Source of the DNA: Pseudomonas graminis
Lineage (GTDB): Bacteria > Pseudomonadota > Gammaproteobacteria > Pseudomonadales > Pseudomonadaceae
Assembly: GCF_002093745.1 (NCBI RefSeq)
Contig: NZ_MTSB01000010.1
Span: 1-64,000, forward strand
Reading direction: 5' to 3'
DNA length: 64,000 nt
Shown: positions 1-8,424 of the stretch, one piece after another
Layout of the letters: each line of letters begins with the position of its first letter
How positions within the stretch are numbered: the first letter of the stretch is position 1
Made by a program: the position numbers and the translations under genes
Notes under the pieces: model-generated
The model's input: only the letters and a program-made list of their open reading frames with translations
What the model was told of the DNA's origin: nothing
The model's database searches: none

Positions 1-196
1 CCGGGGCTGTGCCGGCCTCTTCGCGAGCAAGCTCGCTCCCACAAGACTTATGTATTATGAGTGTCTAGATAGAGGCGGCGCAGGTTTGTGACTTGTGGGA
101 GTGAGCTTGCTCACGAAAGTAACAGCCCAAACACCCCATTTCCGGGGCTGTGCCGGCCTCTTCGCGAGCAAGCTCGCTCCCACAAGACTTATGTAT
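1..196. repeat. REP-type palindromes, direct repeat pair
   Basis: Bases 1-55 and 142-196 are an exact 55-base direct repeat containing the palindromic core GCGAGCAAGCTCGC followed by TCCCAC. Between them, near 98-117, a related core, GTGAGCTTGCTCAC, lies in the opposite orientation. This head-to-tail plus inverted layout is that of Pseudomonas REP/BIME elements, which sit between genes and often follow 3' ends. No gene is seen in this stretch. Confidence 0.8.
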
Positions 197-199
197 AAC

Positions 200-227
200 G
201 CTCTGCGTCTGCTTTGAGACGCAGAGC
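200..227 (-). terminator. Stem-loop after trpE
   Basis: A perfect 11-bp stem (200-210 with 217-227, loop of 6) lies 12 bases past the trpE stop codon. The stem contains GCTCTGCGTC, the same palindromic motif found in the tandem repeat at 7959-8390, so it may be a dispersed repeat used as a terminator. There is no long T-run after it, so termination strength is uncertain. Confidence 0.5.
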
Positions 228-238
228 ATCAAGCCCGC

Positions 239-1720
239 TCAACCCTCGGCAGGCTGCGACGCCAGGGCAACGGCGCGGAACATCGCGCGGCGTTTGTTCA
301 GGGTTTCTTCCCATTCCAGTGCGGGCACCGAGTCGGCGACGATGCCGCCACCGGCTTGCACATGCAGCTCACCGTCCTTGATGACCGCAGTACGGATCGC
401 GATGGCGGTGTCCATGTTGCCGTTCCACGCCATATAGCCCACTGCCCCGCCGTAGACGCCGCGCTTGACCGGCTCCAGTTCGTCGATGATTTCCATGGCA
501 CGGATTTTCGGCGCACCGGACAAGGTACCGGCTGGCAGAATCGCCCGCAGTGCATCCATCGCCGTCAGGCCGTTTTTCAGCTCGCCGGTCACGTTGGACA
601 CAATGTGCATCACGTTGGAGTAGCGTTCGATCACCATCTTCTCGGTCAGTTTGACTGAGCCGATCTCGGAAACCCGCCCGACGTCATTGCGCCCAAGGTC
701 GATGAGCATCAAATGCTCGGCGATTTCCTTGTGGTCGGACAGCAGGTCTTCCTCCAGCGCAATATCCTCTTCTTCTGTCGCACCGCGAGGACGGGTTCCG
801 GCGATGGGACGCACCGTGATCAGATTGTCCTCGACGCGCACCAGCACTTCCGGCGAGCTGCCCACCACGTGGAAGTCACCGAAATTGAAGAAGTACATGT
901 ACGGGGTCGGGTTGAAGCAGCGCAGCGCCCGGTACAAATCAATCGGCGCCGCCGTGAAATCGATGGACATACGTTGAGACGGCACCACCTGCATCACATC
1001 GCCCGCCAGGATGTACTGCTTGATGGTGTCGACCGCGGTCTCGTAGTTATCCTGCGTGAAGCTGGAGCGAAATACCGGGTCGGCGGCCGGCGGCCTGTCC
1101 AGGTCCAGACCACGACGCGGCGTGATCGGCTGCCGCAACGTGTGCATCAGTTCATCCAGCTGCGCAACGCCACTCGCGTAGGCATCCTGCTGCGCCGGAT
1201 CGACCAGCACGATAGCGTGCATCTTGCCCGCCAGGTTGTCGAACACGACCACTGCGTCGGACACCATCAGCAGGATGTCTGGCACGCCCAGCGGGTCGGG
1301 GTTCGGGCAATTGGCCAGGCGCTTCTCGACATAACGTACACAGTCGTAACCAAAATAGCCGACCAGCCCGCCGTTGAAACGCGGCAGCCCGGCGATGGTG
1401 GGTACGTTGTAGCGCGCCTTGAAGGTCTCGACAAAGTCCAGCGGGTCTTCAACGTCAAGGCTTTCGATTTCGACGCCATCGTGGGTCACGCTGACGTGAT
1501 GGCCATGCACACGCATCACGGTGCGGCATGGCAAACCGATGATCGAATAACGGCCCCATTTCTCGCCACCCTGCACCGACTCCAGCAGGTAGGAGTTCGG
1601 CTGATCGGCCAGCTTGAGGTAGATCGACAGCGGCGTGTCGAAGTCAGCCAGGGTTTCACGGGCAAGCGGGATGCGGTTGTAGCCGTCGGCGGCCAAACGC
1701 AGGAATTCTTCACGGTTCAT
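239..1720 (-). CDS. trpE: Anthranilate synthase component I
   Basis: TrpE makes anthranilate from chorismate with ammonia or glutamine-derived nitrogen. This is the first committed step of tryptophan synthesis and works with a TrpG amidotransferase that is not in this window. The protein is about 493 residues, usual for the family. Near residue 45 the motif NSYLLES matches the tryptophan feedback site. The chorismate-binding domain fills the C-terminal half, with [20 protein letters not shown] and the glycine-rich [11 protein letters not shown] region. The start chosen is the ATG at 1718-1720, which has a GAGG ribosome site six bases upstream; an in-frame TTG two codons earlier is less likely. 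The gene follows rpe-gph in the same direction, as in other pseudomonads. Expression may depend on a leader at the end of gph. Confidence 0.97.
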   Translation of the reverse strand: MNREEFLRLAADGYNRIPLARETLADFDTPLSIYLKLADQPNSYLLESVQGGEKWGRYSIIGLPCRTVMRVHGHHVSVTHDGVEIESLDVEDPLDFVETFKARYNVPTIAGLPRFNGGLVGYFGYDCVRYVEKRLANCPNPDPLGVPDILLMVSDAVVVFDNLAGKMHAIVLVDPAQQDAYASGVAQLDELMHTLRQPITPRRGLDLDRPPAADPVFRSSFTQDNYETAVDTIKQYILAGDVMQVVPSQRMSIDFTAAPIDLYRALRCFNPTPYMYFFNFGDFHVVGSSPEVLVRVEDNLITVRPIAGTRPRGATEEEDIALEEDLLSDHKEIAEHLMLIDLGRNDVGRVSEIGSVKLTEKMVIERYSNVMHIVSNVTGELKNGLTAMDALRAILPAGTLSGAPKIRAMEIIDELEPVKRGVYGGAVGYMAWNGNMDTAIAIRTAVIKDGELHVQAGGGIVADSVPALEWEETLNKRRAMFRAVALASQPAEG

Positions 1721-1834
1721 GAGCAACCTCGTGGTTTGAAGGTAAACGGTCAGGTAGGCAAACGTGCCGGCATGCCGGCCAGAATCAAGTCAGGCGCGCC
1801 AACGCCAGCGGGCCAGGGCCTTGATGACTTTCAT
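1721..1834 (-). promoter_or_regulatory. Candidate trpE leader/attenuator overlapping gph 3' end
   Basis: The last 15 codons of gph (1790-1834, minus strand) also read as a separate 14-residue peptide starting at an internal [17 protein letters not shown]. It has two Trp codons near its end and shares the gph stop. Downstream in the 69-base gap before trpE lies the palindrome GCCGGCATGCCGGC. A Trp-codon leader before a hairpin and trpE is the layout of attenuation, a control that to my knowledge has been reported for trpE in fluorescent pseudomonads. No clear T-run follows the hairpin and the internal ATG lacks a strong ribosome site, so this is a hypothesis. Confidence 0.4.
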
Positions 1835-2608
1835 CCAGAGTTTGCGAGTGACCACCACGATGGATTCTCTTGAGGAGGGACGTTTGATGTCGGGCAACAG
1901 TATCTCAGCGTCCAGATCCAGGCAACCGGGAATCAACCTGCGCAGATCATCGATGACCATCGCCGGGTTTTCTTCGGCAATCGGCCTGCCGTGATTGTAG
2001 CCATAGCTCAACGCAACGCAGGCCACACCGGCAGCCTTGGCGGCCTGCACGTCACTGCGCGAGTCACCGACAAACAGCGATTGCGAAGCAGGAACACCGG
2101 CCATTTTCATCACGAAAAACAGCGCGGCAGGGTCGGGCTTTTTCTGCGGCATGGTGTCACCACCGATGATCCAGCGAAAAAAACGCCCCAGCTTCATTTC
2201 ATCCAGCAACGGCGCCACAAAGCGCTCCGGCTTGTTGGTGATGAGGGCCATTTCGACGCCCATCTTCTGCAACCACTTCAGGGTTTCGCGCACGCCGGGG
2301 TAGACCACGGTGAACTCATGCTTTTCGGCATAGGCTCGCATGAAGATTTCCAGCCCCTGCTCGGCCAGGGCATCGTCGACGCCGCTGTGGTCGAGGTTGT
2401 CAGCCAGCGCACGGCGTACCAGCACCGGCGCACCGTTGCCGACCCAGCCACGAACCGACTCCAGACCAGCCGGTGGCCGGCCCAGTTCAGCCAGCATCTT
2501 GTCCACAGCCACGGCAAGGTCGGGGACCGAGTCCACCAGCGTGCCGTCCAGGTCGAACATGATCAGCTTGGGCAGTTGGCCTGCAAACAACGTGTCGAAG
2601 CCGCTCAT
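1790..2608 (-). CDS. gph: Phosphoglycolate phosphatase
   Basis: A HAD-superfamily hydrolase that removes phosphate from 2-phosphoglycolate, a by-product of oxidative DNA repair and metabolism. The nucleophile motif [11 protein letters not shown] is near residue 18, the Thr/Ser motif is in [11 protein letters not shown], and the acidic metal-binding motif is [12 protein letters not shown]. The protein is 272 residues, longer than E. coli Gph (about 252). The extra C-terminal tail ends in a Trp/Arg-rich stretch that may serve as a leader peptide for trpE. The start overlaps the rpe stop by four bases (ATGA), so rpe and gph are probably translationally coupled. Confidence 0.94.
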   Translation of the reverse strand: MSGFDTLFAGQLPKLIMFDLDGTLVDSVPDLAVAVDKMLAELGRPPAGLESVRGWVGNGAPVLVRRALADNLDHSGVDDALAEQGLEIFMRAYAEKHEFTVVYPGVRETLKWLQKMGVEMALITNKPERFVAPLLDEMKLGRFFRWIIGGDTMPQKKPDPAALFFVMKMAGVPASQSLFVGDSRSDVQAAKAAGVACVALSYGYNHGRPIAEENPAMVIDDLRRLIPGCLDLDAEILLPDIKRPSSRESIVVVTRKLWMKVIKALARWRWRA

Positions 2609-3279
2609 GCGCGGGCAGACGCCAGTTCTGCACGCATCTTCTCGATCACTTCGCGATAATCCGGAGCATTGAAAATCGCCGAGCCGGCGACGAAGGTGTC
2701 AGCACCTGCCGCTGCGATTTCACGGATGTTGTTGACGTTGACGCCGCCGTCGATTTCCAGACGGATATCACGGCCAGACGCTTCGATCAGCGCTCGCGCT
2801 TCGCGCAGCTTGTTGAGCGTGCCGGGAATGAACTTCTGACCGCCGAAGCCGGGGTTGACGCTCATGAGCAGGATCATGTCGACCTTGTCCATCACGTATT
2901 CCAGCAGGTTCAGCGGGGTCGCCGGGTTGAACACCAGACCCGCCTTGCAGCCGCCCTCACGGATCAGTTGCAGGGAGCGGTCGATGTGCTGGGTCGCTTC
3001 CGGGTGAAAGGTGATGTAGGTGGCGCCGGCCTCGATGAAGTCGCCGATGATGCGATCCACCGGGCTGACCATCAAATGCACGTCGATCGGCGCGGTCACG
3101 CCGTACTTGCGCAACGCGCCGCACACCATCGGGCCGATGGTAAGGTTCGGGACGTAGTGATTGTCCATGACATCGAAGTGGACGAAATCAGCGCCGCTGG
3201 ACAGCACATTGTCGACTTCCTCACCCAGGCGGGCGAAGTCAGCGGAAAGGATCGATGGGGCAATAACGAAGGGCTGCAT
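2605..3279 (-). CDS. rpe: Ribulose-phosphate 3-epimerase
   Basis: Interconverts ribulose 5-phosphate and xylulose 5-phosphate in the pentose phosphate pathway. The TIM-barrel protein is 224 residues, the usual length. It opens with [16 protein letters not shown]. The metal and catalytic residues are in [16 protein letters not shown] and HLMV, the phosphate-binding loop is in [10 protein letters not shown], and the second catalytic Asp is in LEIDGGVN. It is the first gene of the rpe-gph-trpE group. Confidence 0.97.
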   Translation of the reverse strand: MQPFVIAPSILSADFARLGEEVDNVLSSGADFVHFDVMDNHYVPNLTIGPMVCGALRKYGVTAPIDVHLMVSPVDRIIGDFIEAGATYITFHPEATQHIDRSLQLIREGGCKAGLVFNPATPLNLLEYVMDKVDMILLMSVNPGFGGQKFIPGTLNKLREARALIEASGRDIRLEIDGGVNVNNIREIAAAGADTFVAGSAIFNAPDYREVIEKMRAELASARA

Positions 3280-3348
3280 GACGCACCTGTTTGAGCAGAA
3301 TCACGGTGCGCGGATTGTACGCCAAGCTTCGCCTGGAGCGGTAAGCCT

Positions 3349-3388
3349 CAAGCTGCAAGCGTATGGATTCGCCTTGTCTTGCAGCTTG
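3349..3388. repeat. Inverted repeat after agtD
   Basis: CAAGCTGCAAG (3349-3359) and CTTGCAGCTTG (3378-3388) form a perfect 11-bp inverted repeat with an 18-base loop, ten bases past the agtD stop. It lacks a T-run. The core (AGCTTGCAGCTT-like) resembles the repeats at 24654-24751, so it probably belongs to a second dispersed repeat family and may protect or end the agt mRNA. Confidence 0.5.
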
Positions 3389-3398
3389 CTGCTCTCGG

Positions 3399-4220
3399 TT
3401 ACTGAGCCGTTCTCAGTTTCTCGCTGCGCCCCCTCAACCATTCCAGCACCAGCAGCAATACCACCGAAAAGCCGATCAGCAGGGTCGCCGCGGCGGCGAT
3501 GGTCGGGCTGAGGTTTTCGCGGATGCCGCTGAACATCTGCCGGGGCAAGGTCGCCTGTTCCGGTCCGGCCAGAAACAGCGTCACGACCACTTCGTCAAAC
3601 GAGGTCGCGAAGGCGAACAGCGCACCGGAAATCACCCCCGGTGCAATCAACGGCAAGGTCACGCGACGGAACGCGGTCAGCGGCGATGCGCCCAGACTCG
3701 CCGCAGCGCGCACCAGGTTGTGATTGAAACCCTGCAAGGTCGCCGACACCGTAATGATCACGAACGGCACGCCCAGCACGGCGTGAACCAGAATCAGCGA
3801 GGTGTAACTGTTGCCCAGGCCCAGTGGCGCGAAAAACAGGTAACTGGCAACACCGACGATCACCACCGGCACCACCATCGGCGAAATCACCAGTGCCATG
3901 ACCAGCGCCTTGCCGGGGAAGTTGCCACGGGTCAGGCCGATAGCCGCCAGCGTGCCGAAGCCCATCGCAAGTAAGGTCGCGGCCGGGGCCACAATCATGC
4001 TGTTCTTCAACGCGCGCATCCACTCGGCGGAGTTGAAGAAGTCCTGATACCACTGCAATGAGAAGCCTTGCAGCGGGTAGACCAGAAAACTGCCGGAGTT
4101 GAACGATAACGGCACGATGACCAATACCGGCAGTACCAGAAACAGCAGCACCAGCGTGCAGAGGATGCGCAGCGCGTAATACCAGATGCGCTCGATCGGC
4201 GATGTGTAGGGGTTCAACAT
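3399..4220 (-). CDS. agtD: ABC transporter permease, GABA/5-aminovalerate type
   Basis: Second inner-membrane permease of a type I ABC importer in the spermidine/putrescine-like family (PotC-type), 273 residues with about six membrane segments. The cytoplasmic EAA loop is visible as RAAASLGASPLTAFRRVTLP near residues 180-200, which would contact the ATPase. It is the last gene of a four-gene minus-strand operon (ATPase, binding protein, two permeases). The operon order and its place between rpe and a two-component pair match agtABCD of P. aeruginosa, reported to import 4-aminobutyrate and 5-aminovalerate. The symbol rests on this synteny; substrate specificity cannot be read from the permease. 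Confidence 0.85.
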   Translation of the reverse strand: MLNPYTSPIERIWYYALRILCTLVLLFLVLPVLVIVPLSFNSGSFLVYPLQGFSLQWYQDFFNSAEWMRALKNSMIVAPAATLLAMGFGTLAAIGLTRGNFPGKALVMALVISPMVVPVVIVGVASYLFFAPLGLGNSYTSLILVHAVLGVPFVIITVSATLQGFNHNLVRAAASLGASPLTAFRRVTLPLIAPGVISGALFAFATSFDEVVVTLFLAGPEQATLPRQMFSGIRENLSPTIAAAATLLIGFSVVLLLVLEWLRGRSEKLRTAQ

Positions 4221-4231
4221 GGTGATGCTCC

Positions 4232-5479
4232 TCAGCTCAGACGCAGGCGGCTGGCGCCGACCAGCCAGCTATAAATCAGGTACAGCACGATGGTCGCCAA
4301 CAGCAACAGCCCGCCGAGCGCCGTTGCCATGCCCCAGTTGATGCTGGTGTTGGTGTAGAACGCGACGAAATAGCTGACCATCTGGTCGTTCGGGCTGCCC
4401 AGCAAGGCCGGGGTGATGTAGTAGCCGATCGACAGAATGAACACCAGCAGACAACCCGCACCGATCCCCGCGTAGGTCTGCGGGAAGTACACGCGCCAAA
4501 AACTGGCGAACGGGTGACAGCCCAGCGAAATGGCCGCACGCATGTAGGTCGGGGAGATGTTCTTCATCACGCTGTAGATCGGCAGGATCATGAACGGCAG
4601 CATGATGTGGACCATCGAGATGTACACACCGACCCGGTTGAAGACCAGCTCCAGCGGTTTGTCGATAATGCCCATCGCCAGCAGCGCACTGTTGATCAGC
4701 CCGCTCGACTGCAACAGCACGATCCAGGCCGCCACGCGCACCAGGATCGAGGTCCAGAATGGCAGCAGCACCAGAATCATCAGCAGGTTGCTCTGCCGTG
4801 CCGGCAAGCTGGCCAGCAGGTAAGCCAGCGGATACGCCAGCACCAGACAAATCGCAGTGATCACCAGCCCCATCCAGAAGGTGCGGGCGAAGATATCCAG
4901 ATAGATCGACTGATCCGGGGTCGCAGGTGCCACCTCTCCCAGATCATCGACGCGATGATCAACCGCCGCCAACAGGTAATACGGCGTGACACTGCTGGTG
5001 TTACGGCGCACTGCCTGCCAGTAAGCAGGGTCGCCCCAACGTTCGTCCAGCGCTTCAAGGGCTTCTTTGTAAGAGGCCGGTTCGGTCTTGAACGGCAGCG
5101 CACGAGCGGTCTTGCTCAGCAGGCTGCGGTAGCCGGCCAGTTCCATGTTCAGACGCTTGGACAGATCGCCCAGCGTGGAATTCTTGCGCGTTTCAGCCAG
5201 GTCCAGGCTCAACGCCTTATAGACCGACTCGGGCGGCAGCCCTTTACCGTCCCATTTCTGCACCTCGACCACCGTGGTCGGCAGCGCAGTCACAACCTCG
5301 GGGTTGCCGACACTCTTGTAGAGCAACGCGGCGATGGGCACCAGAAACACCAACAGCAGGAAAATCACCAACGGCGCGATCAGTGCCTGAGCCTTCCAGC
5401 GGTTGACCCGCTCGGCGCGAGCGAGACGTTGCTTCAAGTTGGGGCTGGCGCCTTCAGTCAGGGGCACGGCGATGGCCAT
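4232..5479 (-). CDS. agtC: ABC transporter permease, GABA/5-aminovalerate type
   Basis: First inner-membrane permease of the same importer (PotB-type), 415 residues. It is longer than most such permeases because a soluble, probably periplasmic, insertion of roughly 130 residues separates the first membrane segment (near residues 32-55) from the rest. The EAA loop YMRAAISLGCHPFASFWRVY is near residues 310-330. It is followed after 11 bases by the second permease and preceded by the binding-protein gene and a stem-loop. The large insertion is also common in relatives annotated as spermidine/putrescine permeases, so the generic polyamine label is the main alternative. Confidence 0.86.
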   Translation of the reverse strand: MAIAVPLTEGASPNLKQRLARAERVNRWKAQALIAPLVIFLLLVFLVPIAALLYKSVGNPEVVTALPTTVVEVQKWDGKGLPPESVYKALSLDLAETRKNSTLGDLSKRLNMELAGYRSLLSKTARALPFKTEPASYKEALEALDERWGDPAYWQAVRRNTSSVTPYYLLAAVDHRVDDLGEVAPATPDQSIYLDIFARTFWMGLVITAICLVLAYPLAYLLASLPARQSNLLMILVLLPFWTSILVRVAAWIVLLQSSGLINSALLAMGIIDKPLELVFNRVGVYISMVHIMLPFMILPIYSVMKNISPTYMRAAISLGCHPFASFWRVYFPQTYAGIGAGCLLVFILSIGYYITPALLGSPNDQMVSYFVAFYTNTSINWGMATALGGLLLLATIVLYLIYSWLVGASRLRLS

Positions 5480-5506
5480 AGCGAACTCCGGGATCTTTCA
5501 ACAAGG

Positions 5507-5533
5507 GGGCGCTCCCTTATGCAGGGAACGCCC
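5507..5533 (-). terminator. Intra-operon stem-loop between agtB and agtC
   Basis: GGGCG-C-TCCCT pairs with AGGGA-A-CGCCC around a five-base loop (10 paired bases, one mismatch) just after the binding-protein stop. Such hairpins after binding-protein genes commonly stabilise the upstream mRNA or lower permease expression. No T-run follows on the minus strand, so partial attenuation or mRNA protection is more likely than full termination. Confidence 0.5.
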
Positions 5534-5556
5534 GGATCTGACTCAACTCAGGCTGA

Positions 5557-6591
5557 TTATTTGGCAGCCCATGCGGTGAACCGCTGCTCCAGCGATTCGC
5601 CGTTGTCGGTCCAGAACGCCACATCCATCTGCACCTGATCCTTGATGTTCTCAGGCGTGGTCGGCATGTTCTGCAGCGTCTCTTTGTCCAGCAGCTTGAC
5701 CGCCTGGGTGTTGGCCGGGCCGTAGGCAATGTTCTGCGAGTAGGTCTTCTGCTGCTCCGGGCTCAGCATGTAGGCGATGAACTTCTTCGCCGCTTCAGCG
5801 TTTTTCGAACCCTTAGGAATCGCCCAGGCATCGAAGTCATACACGCCGCCGGTCCAGACCACTTTGAGGTTGCTTTCTTTCTGCACGGCGGCGATCCGGC
5901 CGTTGTAGGCCGAACTCATGACCACGTCACCGGAAGCGAGGTACTGCGGCGGCTGTGCGCCGGCTTCCCACCACTGGATATTTGGCTTGAGTTCATCGAG
6001 CTTCTTGAATGCGCGGTCCTGACCGTCTTTGCTGGCCAGCACTTTATAGACGTCTTTCGGTGCAACGCCGTCGGCCATCAGGGCGAATTCCAGGGTGTAT
6101 TTGGCACCCTTGCGCAGGCCGCGCTTGCCTGGGAATTTCTTGGTGTCCCAGAAATCGGCCCAGCCGCTTGGCGCGCTGGCAACTTTGTCGGCGTTGTAGG
6201 CCAGCACAGTGGACCAGACGAAGAAGCCTGCACCGCAGGTGGTGATAGCGCCCGGCACGAAATCAGCGGCATTGCCGAGCAGTTTCGGGTCCAGCTCTTC
6301 GAACATGTCTTCGTCGCAACCACGGGCCAGTTCTGGCGATTCGACTTCTACCAGGTCCCAGGAAACGCTTTTGGTGTCGACCATGGTTTTGACCTTGGCC
6401 ATTTCACCGTTGTATTCACCGGCGATAATCTTGCCGTTGCCGGCCTTTTCCCACGGCGCGTAGAACGCTTTTTCCTGAGCGGCCTTGTTGGCACCGCCGA
6501 AGGAAATGACGGTCAGGTCGGTGGCGGCCATCGCTTGCGCAGCGCACATCAGGCCCAACGTGATGGCGGTGAACTTCAAAGACTTCAACAT
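5557..6591 (-). CDS. agtB: Periplasmic substrate-binding protein, GABA/5-aminovalerate type
   Basis: Solute receptor of the importer, 344 residues. It has a clear signal peptide (residues 1-22, a hydrophobic stretch ending AMAATD), so it is periplasmic. The mature protein starts LTVISFGGANKAAQEKA, characteristic of the PotD/YdcS-like binding-protein family. The later segments QPPQYLASGDVVMSSAYNGR and YDFDAWAIPKGSKN are also family features. It lies between the ATPase gene and the two permeases. The ligand is inferred from synteny with agtABCD (GABA and 5-aminovalerate); a polyamine is the alternative. Confidence 0.87.
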   Translation of the reverse strand: MLKSLKFTAITLGLMCAAQAMAATDLTVISFGGANKAAQEKAFYAPWEKAGNGKIIAGEYNGEMAKVKTMVDTKSVSWDLVEVESPELARGCDEDMFEELDPKLLGNAADFVPGAITTCGAGFFVWSTVLAYNADKVASAPSGWADFWDTKKFPGKRGLRKGAKYTLEFALMADGVAPKDVYKVLASKDGQDRAFKKLDELKPNIQWWEAGAQPPQYLASGDVVMSSAYNGRIAAVQKESNLKVVWTGGVYDFDAWAIPKGSKNAEAAKKFIAYMLSPEQQKTYSQNIAYGPANTQAVKLLDKETLQNMPTTPENIKDQVQMDVAFWTDNGESLEQRFTAWAAK

Positions 6592-6673
6592 AGGTTCTTT
6601 TCTCCACGAGCAGTGTTGGTAAGCGATTGGGATGGGCGATCAATTCGCCTCTGTTATTGCTTTTATCGGTAGA

Positions 6674-7807
6674 TCAATGCTCTTGCTGCAAGGGGTCGAG
6701 CGCACGCACGTGCTCAACTTGCCAACCCATCGGCACCACGTCGCCCACGCTCAGCGTTGGGTCCAGTTCGGCAATCGGCTGTTTGACGAAGAAGTCGGTC
6801 TTGCCGGCGACTTCAAGGCGCACTCGGACGTGGTCGCCCAGATAGATAAACTCGGCCACCCGTCCCGAGAACCGGTTGACGCAGCTTTCACTGCGGCCAT
6901 TGAGGTTGATGCGCTCGGGACGAATGGAAAGCGTCACCGGACCACCGGGCTGGCCGACATTGATCGCCAGCGCATGAACCTTCTCGCCACGCTCCAGCTC
7001 GACCACACAACGGTCGCCGTCCTGACTGACCAGCCGTCCGTTGAGCCGATTGTTTTCACCGATGAAGTTGGCAACAAAGGTGTTTTTCGGCTCTTCGTAC
7101 AGGCTGCGCGGCGGCGCAATCTGCTGGATCTCACCCTGATGAAACACCGCGACCCGGTCCGACATGGTCAAGGCTTCGCCCTGGTCGTGGGTCACGTAGA
7201 CCACCGTCACACCGAGACGCTGGTGCAGGTGTTTGATCTCCATCTGCATGTGTTCGCGCAGTTGCTTGTCGAGTGCGCCGAGCGGTTCGTCCATCAGCAC
7301 CAGTTGTGGTTCGAACACCAACGCACGCGCCAGCGCGACACGCTGCTGCTGGCCACCGGACAACTGCGCCGGGTAGCGGTGCGCAAAGGTGTCCAGCTGG
7401 ACCATACCGAGCGCCTTTTTAACCTTTTCGCCCACGTCGGTCTTGCTCATGCCACGCACTGTCAGCGGGAACGCGAGGTTCTCAGCAACCGTCATGTGCG
7501 GGAACAACGCGTAGTTCTGGAACACCATGCCGATGTCGCGCTTGTGCGGCGGGACGTTGTTGATGGCGCGGCCACCGAGCAGGATTTCGCCCGCAGTCGG
7601 CGTCTCGAAACCGGCCAGCATCATCAGGCTGGTGGTCTTGCCAGAGCCGGAAGGACCAAGCAGGGTCAGGAACTCGCCTTTGCGGATGTCCAGGTTGAGG
7701 TCTTTGACGATCAGTGCTTCGCCGTCGTAGCTCTTTTGCACACCACGAAAGCTGACCAGAACATCACTCGCTCCAGCGCTTGTATCGACGTCGCTCATTA
7801 CCCACAC
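6674..7807 (-). CDS. agtA: ABC transporter ATP-binding protein
   Basis: Cytoplasmic ATPase that powers the importer, 377 residues, PotA-like. Walker A is GPSGSGKTT near residue 53, the signature is LSGGQQQRVALARAL near 150, and Walker B is LVLMDEPLGALD near 173. The H-loop follows in YVTHDQGEA. After about residue 260 comes a TOBE-type regulatory domain. It is the first gene of the four-gene operon, and an inverted repeat that may bind the regulator lies about 100 bases upstream of the start. Confidence 0.92.
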   Translation of the reverse strand: MWVMSDVDTSAGASDVLVSFRGVQKSYDGEALIVKDLNLDIRKGEFLTLLGPSGSGKTTSLMMLAGFETPTAGEILLGGRAINNVPPHKRDIGMVFQNYALFPHMTVAENLAFPLTVRGMSKTDVGEKVKKALGMVQLDTFAHRYPAQLSGGQQQRVALARALVFEPQLVLMDEPLGALDKQLREHMQMEIKHLHQRLGVTVVYVTHDQGEALTMSDRVAVFHQGEIQQIAPPRSLYEEPKNTFVANFIGENNRLNGRLVSQDGDRCVVELERGEKVHALAINVGQPGGPVTLSIRPERINLNGRSESCVNRFSGRVAEFIYLGDHVRVRLEVAGKTDFFVKQPIAELDPTLSVGDVVPMGWQVEHVRALDPLQQEH

Positions 7808-7905
7808 CTTTGGTTTGTCTGCGTGGGCTCAAGCCTAGAGCAGCCCGAATGCCCCGCAAATCGGGAGGCGGGAGAGAATCGCCTAGTCAGGCCGGAAGGC
7901 CCGGG

Positions 7906-7921
7906 GTAGGGATTGCCCTAC
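7906..7921. promoter_or_regulatory. Candidate AgtR operator
   Basis: GTAGGGATTGCCCTAC is a perfect 6-bp inverted repeat with a 4-base centre, about 100 bases upstream of agtA. NarL/LuxR-type response regulators bind short dyads of this size, and such a regulator gene lies next door. A weak GG-N10-GC pattern between the dyad and agtA could suggest a sigma-54 promoter but matches poorly. The assignment is inferred from position and symmetry only. Confidence 0.4.
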
Positions 7922-7958
7922 AGAGATGGCGCGTTTAGGCATGCCGCCAGAATCTACC

Positions 7959-8390
7959 GTTCCGCACGTCCCATCAGGAATGCCGTTCATGACGCTCTGC
8001 GTCGAAGAGGACGCGGAGCGTCCAGACAGGCATGCCCACGCGGAGCATGGGCACAATAGTGGTTCAAGGACGCCGCTCGTTCCGCACGCTCCAGCGTGGG
8101 AATGCCGTTCGTGACGCTCTGCGTCGAAGAGGACGCGGAGCGTCCAGACAGGCATGTCCACGTGGAGCATGGGCACGATAGTGGTTCAAGGACGCCGCTC
8201 GTTCCCCACGCTCCAGCGTGGGAATGCCGTTCGTGACGCTCTGCGTCGCAAAAGGACGCGGAGCGTCCAGACAGGCATGCCCACGCGGAGCATGGGCACG
8301 ATAGTGGTTCAAGGACGCCGCTCGTTCCGCACGCTCCAGCGTGGGAATGCCGTTCGTGACGCTCTGCGTCGCAAGAGGACGCGGAGCGTC
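7959..8390. repeat. 122-bp tandem repeat, three full copies and one partial
   Basis: The units begin with GTTCC(G/C)CACG at 7959, 8079, 8201 and 8324 and measure about 120, 122, 123 and at least 67 bases. Each unit carries several palindromes: GACGCTCTGCGTC facing GACGCGGAGCGTC, a CATGCCCACGCGGAGCATGGGC stem, and ACGCTCCAGCGT. The first unit is the most diverged. The array fills the gap between agtA and agtR and shows no credible gene. It looks like an amplified REP-like element rather than a CRISPR, as there are no variable spacers. Confidence 0.85.
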
Positions 8391-8424
8391 GGCCCGATAG
8401 CCAGATGGCATGTCGTTTTCAGAC

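Noticed and set aside
713..1873. 386-codon open frame antisense to trpE
   Set aside because: Low-complexity Arg/His/Gln product, no ribosome site, explained by trpE on the other strand.
7830..7870. Sigma-54 promoter for agtA
   Set aside because: A GG-N10-GC pattern is present but the flanking bases match poorly and the nearby regulator is not a sigma-54 activator.
7959..8390. Possible CRISPR array
   Set aside because: The repeat unit is about 122 bases, units abut without unique spacers, and there are no cas genes.
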